Origin: Aphrocallistes beatrix
Lineage: Eukaryota; Porifera; Hexactinellida; Sceptrulophora; Aphrocallistidae
Assembly: GCA_963281255.1 (NCBI GenBank)
Contig: OY725488.1
Span: forward strand, 9,397,524 to 9,461,523
Direction of reading: 5' to 3'
DNA: 64,000 nucleotides
The translations under genes were made by a program, and so were the position numbers. The notes below the pieces were generated by a model. The model was not told the origin of the DNA. It saw only the letters and a list, made by a program, of their open reading frames with translations, and searched no databases. Every line of letters starts with the position of its first letter. Position 1 is the stretch's first letter. Of the stretch, positions 33,613-42,292 are shown one piece after another.

Positions 33613-34054
33613 CAGTGGAACATGTATAACGGCCACCCAAGGGACTGGACAAAAATGGCCGTTATACACAGGTGGCCGTTATATACAGGTGATTGTCTTA
33701 ATCCCCAAAAGGTATCAACGTAGTGAAATGAATATCAAGTTTTTAGAAATCCAATACTTGAAATAATTTAATGAAACCTGTTTATCGTTCGTAATAGGTC
33801 CTGTCATAAACACATAAAAAGGTTAAAAAGGTGATGGTCATTATAGACAGGTAGTGACCATTTAGACAGATGATGGCCGTTATACACAGTTTTTGGGTCA
33901 GTAAGGGACTGCAAATGGGTGGCCGCTGGCCGCGTTGAGCAGGTGACCGCTATACACAGGTTAAATACTATGGAATTTCGGACGAGACTGTTCAATGGTG
34001 ACCGCTATAGACAGGTGACCGTTATACAGAGTGACGTTATAGCAGGTTCGACTG
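33613..34054. mobile_element. TA-target MITE inside the hAT element
   Basis: Ends CAGTGGAACATGTATAACGG and the inverted ...AGCAGGTTCGACTG, flanked by TA on both sides. Internally, GGCCGTTATACACAGGTG-like motifs recur many times. No ORF of note. Confidence 0.65.
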
Positions 34055-35087
34055 TACATGCAAATTGTCATATCTCTACGACTTGCCAATTCTTCAATCA
34101 ATTCGGACAAACAAACAAAAACAAAAAATAAAATCCTAGCATTTTGAAATATAAGATACTATTCCTACTCGTATTAACTGGAAAAAGCATGTTCAAATTC
34201 AAAATACCTTGGAAAAATTCTGAGTTTACCAATACGTATATATTTTATGAAACACAGGGTCAAGTGCCGCCCCCTATTAAGCGCCGCCCGGGGCGGTCCG
34301 CCCCCCCCCCCTAGCTACGCCACTGATTCTATCTATGTATAATTGTGTTCCGCGAAATTCAATGGTGCGTCCTGCTTTAACCAAAGCTCAAGTTAGCATG
34401 AATGGATGCGGAAGTATAAATTTATTAATCATTTTCGTTCATGTAATGGGCTTTGTTACAGTTTTCAATTTTGGTTCCTGCAGCGTTTTATTTTCGATTT
34501 TACTGTTCTCTAGTAACTAACTATTTCATATTTTAACTATTTCAAATATCTCAATTAATAATCAAATCTTTCAATGAGGAATCTATTATTTGAATCTTAA
34601 TCTTCTGAATTATCTTTTCTCTCAGACAGAGTTAGACAATGTCCACCAAACTGAATCTGCTGACTGGAGCTGAGATGCCGCTAGTGGGACTGGGCACCTG
34701 GAAGTCAGAGCCAGGAAAGGTTTCGGACGCAGTGTGCATCGCTATTGACGCCGGATACAGACACATCGACTGCGCGGCTGCCTACGGAAACGAAAAAGAG
34801 GTCAGTTCTAGATCCATCAGATTGTCTCACTGAGAATTCCATCCACAACCGTAACTATGGAAACGAATATTTGAACGATAAACGAATTGACAGGCACTCT
34901 GCTTAGAGTTCCACGCGGCCCGAAATTTGTACCCGCGGCCCGCAATTTTAATTTAACCCGCAACTCAATTGTTCGGCCCGCATAAATATTTTTTGCCCAC
35001 GTCGTAAGTTACTAACTATAGTGAGAGAGACACTTAGGGAATCCTTTTATGGGAGTGAGTTTCTACAAACACAAATAAGGGGATACC

Positions 35088-35601
35088 GACAGTTCGATGT
35101 GCAACAATTCGATACGCGACAATTCGATACAATGACAATGAAAGAGACAGTCGACTCAGCTTAATCGGGACACCCTCGTTCCAGAATTTTGTATCAATTA
35201 AGCCAAGTTTGTCCCGATTAAACGAGGTCGACTTTACTGTATATACAAATTTAGCGAAAGTGTGATTGTTCAATTGAATAAGATAGATGACTAAGACTGT
35301 GTAAAGTATGAGAATTTAGCAAAATGAAAGAACATAATAAAGTGGTGAATTAATCTAAGCCAATGTGATGAGCAATACCACGCAAAAACTCCATAATTGG
35401 GCGATTGAAGTAATCTCTGACCAAATCTTTTAAACATTCTTCATGGTGATAGTTTTGCAGGTTTTTCACCAGCGATGTATTTGGCCTGCTTTGGATGGCA
35501 GCATCCGACAGTGGCATTAATGTCATTGTATCGAATTGTCGCGTATCGAATTGTCATTGTATCGAATTGTCGCGTTTCGAATTGTCTCGCATCGAACTGT
35601 C
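35088..35601. mobile_element. TIR element nested in the hAT MITE
   Basis: 514 bp with roughly 52-bp, nearly perfect inverted ends starting GACAGTTCGATG, each containing direct repeats of CGACAATTCGATAC. Only unit 3 has it. Part of the host MITE (about 10 bp around AACTAACAAAG) is missing at the join. A further element-like end (TCGACTTTACTGTA) lies inside. Confidence 0.75.
35350..35526 (-). CDS. Short transposon ORF, 58 aa
   Basis: On the minus strand of the nested element, an ATG-to-TAA frame reads MTLMPLSDAAIQSRPNTS... and ends ...FLRGIAHHIGLD. Its composition looks protein-like, and it lies between the inverted ends, so it may be the C-terminal scrap of a transposase. I do not recognise the family. 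Confidence 0.35.
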   Translation of the reverse strand: MTLMPLSDAAIQSRPNTSLVKNLQNYHHEECLKDLVRDYFNRPIMEFLRGIAHHIGLD

Positions 35602-36221
35602 CCATTTACGTAAGTATTCCTTAATTGGTACCTCGTGACAGTTAAAAACATCGTCTCGGTTGTCATCGCGGGGAGTCCTGCCAAGATTTCCGCCCTGCGG
35701 ATCCCACAAACTATTTTATTCGGCCCTCACGGCCTGCGTGCAACTCTGACTCTGCTAGCACTGAAGCTTCCACCTATCTAAGCTGCATTGAAACAGGTGG
35801 GGATCTCACTGAAAGAGAAGCTAGGCTCTGTCTGTGAGAGGAAGGACGTCTGGGTAACCTCGAAGCTGTGGAACACGAAACACGCGCCAGAAGACGTCGT
35901 CCCCGCTCTGAAGCGCTCCCTCTCCGACCTCCAGCTGGAGCAGCTGGACCTCTTCCTGATGCACTGGCCCACCGGGTTCTCCAAGTCCGACGAGATGGTC
36001 CCCCGCAACGAGGACGGGACTGTGAAGTACTCTGGTGTCCACTACCTGGACACTTGGAAGGCTATGGAGGAGTGTGTGAGTCTGGGACTGACTAGGCACA
36101 TCGGAGTGTCCAACTTCAACCTGAAGCAGATAGAGGAGGTTTGTGTTTCCATCAGATGAGTTGGGAGAAATGGAACTTTCGTTTCGATTTAAGATTTCCA
36201 CAATTCTTAGTGGTAAAGTGC

Positions 36222-36900
36222 GATCAATTGTGCTGATTTTGAAAATTTTCAAAAAGCCTTATTTTGGACAAAGTATTTATTAATCTTTTCTATTCTCCGC
36301 CTAAACTCCTCCAAAGGAGCTTAGGTGCTTTTAGTTGGAGAATTGAAAAGTTTTATAAGTAATTTGTCCAAAATGGGCCCCCAGCATTTGTTCGAATTTC
36401 CGAATTGCGATTTGGAATATTGTCACTTGTCTGAATTTAGACGCTGCATTTTTCAGAATCTCTTTTTTGTAGTAGTCATTATTCAGAATTTCCTCTGCTG
36501 GCGTTTGTCAGAATAAATTTTATAGAGTTCTGTCTTTGTCAGATTGCGAGTGGTGCTCTAGTTTCGTGAGAAGGTGGTTGAGTGGCATTTTAGTTTTTTT
36601 CCGAATGAATGGGAGATTGAAAGTCAAAATTTTTCAATATAAGAAAAGTATGAAAGGAGCTTTTTAATTTGGAAATATTATCCAATTGAGTGTAAAATTG
36701 GCATTTTAATTTCGTGACGAGGGGGTTGAGTATCACCCTCCTAGAAATCCTATTCTGATAAACGCCAGCAAATGAAATTCTGACTAACGACTCCTTCAAG
36801 ATTCTGAAAAATGCAGCATCCCCATTCGGATTAGTCAGTCAGCCGAAATATTGATTCGGACAAGTGACAAATTTGAAATTCGGATAGATGCATGCGCCTC
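36222..36900. repeat. Foldback repeat in AKR intron 2, unit 3
   Basis: Inverted-repeat element as at 4551-5305, but the far right arm is deleted; the sequence passes from GCATGCGCCTCG directly to TTATCGATAG. Confidence 0.5.
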
Positions 36901-37553
36901 GTTATCGATAGAATTACATTGCGAAAATAATTAATTCCAATTCCATTAGCATTGAGACTCCTTTTCCATATACATACTTAATTCTGGTTTTATTGAATTT
37001 TTATTCATAATGATGCAATCCTATTACTCGTATTATATTTTGTACAGTAAGTGGAATTCATTCAAAACTGCGATACCAGAACTTCATGATTTAAATTATT
37101 ACGTTTTTGCATTTCAGTACATGAGAAAACCTTAAAAAATTGTAAATAGCATGAATGTGATTATAATTAATTGCAATTACAAATTCCTATTATTTCAGGT
37201 CATCGATATATCTGACTTGTTATGACAAGTCTAATCACTCAGATAACTGAGTAATGTGATTCGCCAAATTTCATGAATTGATCCTTAAATTCCAATCAAA
37301 TTATCGTATTGAGTCATCATAATTATCTCTCTTTTCGTTGCATTCCTATTTGGTTGTTAATCGTACTGTGAATACACCTCATTATCTATGTTCCATCTCA
37401 GCATACGTTCTTATTCTCCATGGTTGTTGCTATGCTACTCTCCCTGGTTACAACATCACAGCTAAGCTATGCAGTGTACAGTGAAACAAGACACCATCCT
37501 GCATAGTAACTAGTTCATTATGAACAAGACTGAGATTCTATCTCTACGAGCTA
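36901..37553. other. SPHK upstream region, unit 3
   Basis: No gene. Conserved with the other units up to the kinase start codon. Confidence 0.35.
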
Positions 37554-37816
37554 ATGGCTAACATCAGAGAATGCACCAGTCCTTTCTTCGACTGTCACCG
37601 AATCCTGCACACTCAGCCCCTCCTCCGCTCTGAAGGCAGAGGTCCTGTCTCCTCCATTCTGTTCTCCTCGCGTCTCTCGCTGTCCGAGGGGGCCGTGCAG
37701 AAAGAGAACATTCAGTTTGACGATCTGGTAGGTGTGAAATTGGTGAAGAGGCGTTTGAAAGGGGGAGTGTCTCCCCTGACTGACTGTCTGCAGGTGGTGT
37801 GGTACCCCATGGTGTC
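37554..37816 (+). pseudogene. Truncated sphingosine kinase, unit 3
   Basis: The first 87 codons ([10 protein letters not shown]...VVWYPMVS) are intact and then homology stops at about 37816. The sequence joins directly to CTATCGG.AGAGG, the left edge of the next unit (also at 8668). This is therefore a clean unit-to-unit junction, showing where one crossover occurred. No catalytic motif remains. Confidence 0.85.
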
Positions 37817-38384
37817 TCTATCGGTAGAGGATACAATTACTATACGAGATACAGTCTAAATATAGCACCAATAATATCTGCACTAAACACTCAAACTAAC
37901 CAAGGATGTTACTAATAATAACTCATTCTATAATTAGGTGGTCGTTTAGAGTTCTGCTGTGTGAGATAGCGACAGTTCTGCTGCTCCATATCCTGGCGTT
38001 GAGACAACAGAGTTGTACTCCAGTCTCACCACAGACTACCACATGGAGAAACCACTCCAGTGTCCGCAGCAGTTGTGCAAGCTAATGCTGGACACTTGGT
38101 GACACACCCTGATCAGAGACCAGGTCCAGGAGATTCATGAGAGGATCAACAAGATTATCAGCCATTCCACACTGGTAGGTTGTTGCTAGGGTAGCATATA
38201 TGTGTTTATTCGAAATTTGAACTTAAAAGTAAGCAATGCTTGTAAAGATGTTTGAATTTGCAAGAAAGCTAATTTTTAAAAAAATTTATAATTTGATTTT
38301 AAATTTATTTGTTTATTTAGGGAGGAGAGTTACCTTTATCCAACACTTCAATCGCAGATGTTATATTTCAGATTGTAAACAGAA
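37817..38384 (+). pseudogene. Upstream block of unit 4 with remnant exons of an unknown gene
   Basis: Starts at the unit junction. After the ATAATTAG acceptor (about 37938) the best frame reads ...PYPGVETTELYSSLTTDYHM then EKPLQCPQQLCKLMLDTW, then an in-frame TGA, then HTLIRDQVQEIHERINK. The donor here is GTAGGT. This copy lacks the upstream stop of units 1 and 2 because of one extra G (GCGTTGAGACAAC), so it is closest to the ancestral reading. Confidence 0.35.
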
Positions 38385-38605
38385 CAACAAACAAGAAACA
38401 ATCAACTCTCAGAGCCTCTCCATTTGAGTCACATTTGTATGTGGAGTTTTATCTGATTTCTATAATTGTTATTGTCTGTGTAATACATTAACTCAACAGC
38501 TGTACTAGCTCTGTGTTATACATGTTGATACTTATTAGTGGTGCGGCATAGCAAAACAATTGTGCATTTTGTGATAAAAGCACCAAAATTGGTACACATG
38601 TACAT

Positions 38606-38791
38606 TGGGCTAGGTTCAGCGAGTACGAATATGCTAATTAGAACGCTCTGATATATCATATGTAGAATATATGAATGTTTTACCACATTCAACTATACCT
38701 GCCACTATGGCGTACAACAAAACTTTCATATATTCCACATATGATATATCAGAGCATTCTAATTAACATATTCGTACTCGCTGAACCTAGC
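38606..38791. repeat. Inner foldback
   Basis: CTAGGTTCAGCGAGTACGAA and, inverted, TTCGTACTCGCTGAACCTAG frame a second symmetric pair (GATATATCATATGTAGAATA with its complement), leaving a short loop. The arms are about 75 bp, so this is a strong hairpin. Confidence 0.7.
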
Positions 38792-39103
38792 CGAGAAGAA
38801 CAAGGGGTCACTCGATATGGTTCCTCCAAAATTTGGAGATCGGAATTTTTCAACATTCCTGGCCATTGCTAGTGACAGGCAACCAAAAGATTCTCCAAAT
38901 ATGGTCAATATATATATCAAATTGCTGGAAATTTCGTGCTGGACACGAATTTAACAATCAAAATATGATCTGTTGTGATTAAAAGAAGTTATTGATAAGG
39001 GACCATTCCAGCAATACTATCGGACGTGGTAATTTGAGGCCAGCTGTCATGGCTGACATAGGCATCGTTTCATGTGGCCCAATATCCAAAAATGTTCATA
39101 GCA

Positions 39104-39586
39104 CAGGCAACCCTCGCCGTTCGCGGGTTTGCCATTCGCGGTTTCGATTATTCGCCGAAAGTTTTTCGAGTCTTGTTTTGCTATTCGCGACTCGTTCCCT
39201 CGACTATTCGCGGTTTTCGTTGCTCTCTTCAGTAGTTTATGGGCTAGCATAAGTCCATAACCTTATACGTATCTACAATTTAGGTTTAGTACTAAAGGAT
39301 AGAATTTACTATTTAGGTATGGTACTTAGGTTTGCTACTAGGGGATCTATATCTTTCATTTATCACTTCATTTATTACTACCATTTACTTGTGCCAGTGT
39401 TTGTATCAGTATTACAGCTCGACTATTGAATCAATAACGTATTTAGCAAACTGTATCTAGCGTCGTTTTTATAATCTAGGAACGTAACCCCACCATTCTC
39501 ATTGAACTAACGTCTTGCCGTTCGCGATTTTGCCATTCGCGACAATTCTCAGGAACGTAACCCCCGCGAACGGCGAGGGATACCTG
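39104..39586. mobile_element. Pogo-like MITE nested in the unit 4 element
   Basis: Ends CAGGCAACCCTCGCCGTTCG and CGAACGGCGAGGGATACCTG are inverted; TTGCCATTCGCG-type motifs repeat at both ends. TA follows the right end, while the left is preceded by CA, so the target duplication is uncertain. No transposase. Confidence 0.65.
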
Positions 39587-39672
39587 TATATCAAAGTACA
39601 TGTGTACCAATTTTGGTACTTTTATGACAAAATGCACAATTGTTATAAATTTCATGCTATGCCGCACCACTA

Positions 39673-40175
39673 TATGTACTGTTCTAACGTTTGATTGATT
39701 AAGCAATCGTTTATGTGTTTGATGGTATGTTATGGCATACTATGGGTATTATAGAGAGTAGTTTCGATGATACAAATGTTAGAATTAGAATAAACAAGTT
39801 TTCATTATTACAAGAGTAAACGGATAAAATCTTAAATCTTAAATTTGAAATCGAAAATAACACAATTTGTAACGGACAATTCCAACTGCACTAGATTATA
39901 AATTATCTTCAGATGGTTTACATATAATTGAATATTTCAAAAATTTACACATTCTAAGATTTTGTTAGTTTCTCCTATCCACTTGTGACATGAAGCATTG
40001 CACTATTTTAGCAAAATAACTTAGATATGGTAACCCGAGTTCCATTAAATATTACAAAATGTAACTTGATCCTAGAGATATAATTGCTTGTAGTATAGAG
40101 TGCTTATATGTCCAACCTGATTGATGTATTCAGTTATCTTTTCTTACTAATATTAGTTCATATTTGTATCAAATA
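39673..40175 (+). promoter_or_regulatory. 5' region of NHL copy 4
   Basis: Diverged but alignable with 500-1220. It lacks the structured insert present in units 1 and 2. The last 60 bp (TGATTGATGTATTCAGTTAT ... ATATTAGTTCATATTTG) match the family block. Confidence 0.45.
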
Positions 40176-41438
40176 ATGGCCACGCGTCTATCAGCAGAAT
40201 CATTGCTGGGAGAGGAGAGGGCGGAGAGAGAGTTGGAAGAGTTGAGGAGTCAGGTTCAGAGAGAGAAAGAGAAAGTGAGAAGCTATTTCCATCAGCTCCA
40301 CCTGCTCCTAGCAGCTAGAGAGGAAAGTGTGTTGAGAGAGCTAGATGAGATTGTAGATCGAGTGAGAGCAGAGTTGACAGAGAAGAGAGGTCTCCTCCAA
40401 CAACTGAACACAGCTCGAGAGGGTCTGGAGAGAGATCTGACAGAGAACAAGTTGAGAGAGCTGCTTCAGAGGAATCTGCGTAGTCTGGAAGATGGTATTG
40501 GAGAAATGTTAGGGAAAGGAGTGACAGTTGGGTGGGTGGAGGTGGAGTGGAATGTGGAGGGAGTAGAAGTGTCAGTGAGTGATGTGTGTAAGGTTGTGTG
40601 TCTGAAAGAGAAACCTGTGCAACGTGTGGACTATTCTGTGAAAGTACGTCCTGTCTGGTCTCGTGTTACTAGAGGGGAAGGTCCTGATCAGATTTCACAA
40701 CCAATGCAAATAGCTATTGACAATACAACACAGAATATATTTGTGACAGATACAGCCTGTTCTAGAATTCAAGTGTTCAATTCAGAAGGAAACCATCTCC
40801 ACTCCATTACTGATGGGATAGTAGTAGGATCTACTGGAATAGCTCTAACCAATGAATTCCTTTTTGTGGCGATTGGAGACAAATTGTTGAAATTGAACAA
40901 ATATTCTAACAACTTAATTGAGTCAGTGACAACAGAGAAATTTATTTGTGGAATTGAGGTTAATGAACAGACAAACATTTATGGATGTGAGCTTAACCAA
41001 TCAATAATTGTATTTGACATGAATCTGAAATTCCTGAGTAGAGTCAAACTGAAATCATCTCATTTACAATCAAATGCTCAAACTTACAGTATGAAACTCT
41101 ATCAGAACAACATGTATGTAATGTTTGGTTTCTGTCCTACTTTCCATCTCCAGATATTTTCTCTAGAAGGAGATCTGATAAGATGTTTGATACCAAAAGA
41201 AGAGATTAAATTCAGTTATTTCTTTACTATCGATCAAGTGGGGAATATCATAGTAGCTGATTGGTGGGGTAATCAAATCAAGATATTCAACAATGAAGGA
41301 GATACAATACACACCATTACCAATGAAGACTTAGCTGAGACTGAGAAATTCTACCATTCTTATGGAGTAGCTCTAGATAATTCGAATAGGATTATTCTAG
41401 CACAGCAGAATCCTGAGAGTTGTCTTCAAGCTTTCTGA
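40176..41438 (+). CDS. Coiled-coil NHL-repeat protein, copy 4
   Basis: Intronless, 420 codons from MATRLSAESL. The coiled coil is conserved apart from the segment after LRELLQ (RNLRSLEDGIGEMLGK), which resembles copy 3. The propeller differs at the periodic sites: TDTACSR, FVAIGDK, TTEKFICG, MFGFCP, EIKFSY, FYHSYG. The frame is open to NPESCLQAF. It belongs to the unit holding the complete AKR and sphingosine kinase genes, so it may be the founder copy; that is an inference. Confidence 0.85.
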   Translation: MATRLSAESLLGEERAERELEELRSQVQREKEKVRSYFHQLHLLLAAREESVLRELDEIVDRVRAELTEKRGLLQQLNTAREGLERDLTENKLRELLQRNLRSLEDGIGEMLGKGVTVGWVEVEWNVEGVEVSVSDVCKVVCLKEKPVQRVDYSVKVRPVWSRVTRGEGPDQISQPMQIAIDNTTQNIFVTDTACSRIQVFNSEGNHLHSITDGIVVGSTGIALTNEFLFVAIGDKLLKLNKYSNNLIESVTTEKFICGIEVNEQTNIYGCELNQSIIVFDMNLKFLSRVKLKSSHLQSNAQTYSMKLYQNNMYVMFGFCPTFHLQIFSLEGDLIRCLIPKEEIKFSYFFTIDQVGNIIVADWWGNQIKIFNNEGDTIHTITNEDLAETEKFYHSYGVALDNSNRIILAQQNPESCLQAF

Positions 41439-41856
41439 TTGAACTAATTATTGTTTTGAATCTAAACTATTGTTATTGTTATTTATTCTTGATTTGATAT
41501 GAACATTTGTCTACTGTCTTTTCTAATGTTACTAATGTGGACCACTGCCAACCAGTCCACCTGTCCATCGACCCACCGCGCTTCTGCCCGTTGTCTCGAT
41601 TACCCAATCCTCCCAAACAAGATCCCGACTGTTCCACTGTGATTAGATAGAAATTATTCTTTCCGTTGTACACTCCAGAATAATCTTAATTGAATTCTGT
41701 AATGCGAGTCTAGTTCAGTGTTGATTGTTTGGATTTGTTTCGATTTCAAGACTGGGAGTTTAGTGTTGTATCGATTGTTGGTAATTTATTTATTTATTTG
41801 AACATAGTTAATGGATTTATTTTCAAAATTGTTGAGACGATTGTGCTCTTGATACG
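41439..41856. other. NHL-AKR spacer, unit 4
   Basis: No gene. About 105 bp of the block seen in other units is deleted near 41530-41540. Confidence 0.35.
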
Positions 41857-42053
41857 CATACTTGTCAACTGTCCTGTTTTTGTCGGGACGCCCCGCTTTA
41901 TTTTACTCTTCTATTGAGGTAATCATTACGAGTGTCTCGATTATAAATCAACTTTCCTTATTTTGTCCTACAATTTGTATTCTATCTATGTATAATTGTG
42001 TTCCGCGGAATTTAATGGCGCGCCCTGTTTTAACCAAAGTTCAAGTTAGCATG
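41857..42053. repeat. CATACTTG-type MITE, copy d
   Basis: Unit 4 copy of the element described at 3032-3228. Confidence 0.55.
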
Positions 42054-42292
42054 TATGGATGCGGAACTATACATTTGTTAATCATTTTCGTTCATGTAAT
42101 GGGCTTTGTTACAGTTTTTCAATTTTGGTTCCTGCAGCGTTTTTATTTTCAATTTTACTGTTCTCTAGTAACTAACTATTTCATGTTTTCACTATTTCAA
42201 ATATCTCAATTAATAATCAAATCTTTCAATGAGGAATCTATTATTTGAATCTCAATCTTCTGAGTTATCTTTCTCTCAGACAGAATTAGACA

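Larger units (their letters stand above)
32466..34325. mobile_element. hAT-type element, 1.86 kb, non-autonomous
   Basis: Inserted into the MITE with a perfect 8-bp duplication ATTCTATC (32458-32465 and 34326-34333). Ends CAGAGGCGTAGCTTAC and CTAGCTACGCCACTG are inverted. No transposase was found. It is present only in unit 3, so it arrived after the duplications. The interior is itself a patchwork: a GC-rich stretch at 32595-32680 shared with 19820-19915, a pair of related 130-bp segments near 32750-32880 and 32910-33040, a 22-bp tandem repeat and a TA-target MITE. Confidence 0.8.
32335..34400. repeat. CATACTTG-type MITE, copy c, split by a hAT element
   Basis: The two halves (32335-32465 and 34326-34400) together match the MITE at 3032-3228. 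They are separated by the hAT element at 32466-34325. Confidence 0.55.
34904..35748. mobile_element. hAT-type MITE in AKR intron 1, unit 3, with a nested insertion
   Basis: Same insertion as at 3735-4079 with the ACTCTGCT duplication at 34896-34903 and 35749-35756, but enlarged from about 345 to 845 bp by the element at 35088-35601. Confidence 0.75.
34639..36138 (+). pseudogene. AKR1A1-like exons 1 and 2 without exon 3 (unit 3)
   Basis: Exon 1 (34639-34800) and exon 2 (35797-36138) are undamaged, with intact splice sites and full lengths (162 and 342 bp). Exon 3 is not found before unit 4. Intron 1 is lengthened to 996 bp by a nested transposon. As in unit 1, a full-length product would require splicing onto the unit 4 exon 3 at 46388. 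Confidence 0.75.
38536..39672. mobile_element. TIR element specific to unit 4, 1.14 kb
   Basis: Comparison with units 1 and 2 (empty site CTTATGTACTG) shows an insertion starting TAGTGGTGCGGCATAGCA and ending TGCTATGCCGCACCACTA, with a probable 3-bp duplication TAT. The inverted arms extend about 65 bp. It carries two smaller inverted-repeat structures inside (38606-38791 and 39104-39586) and no transposase. Confidence 0.8.
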
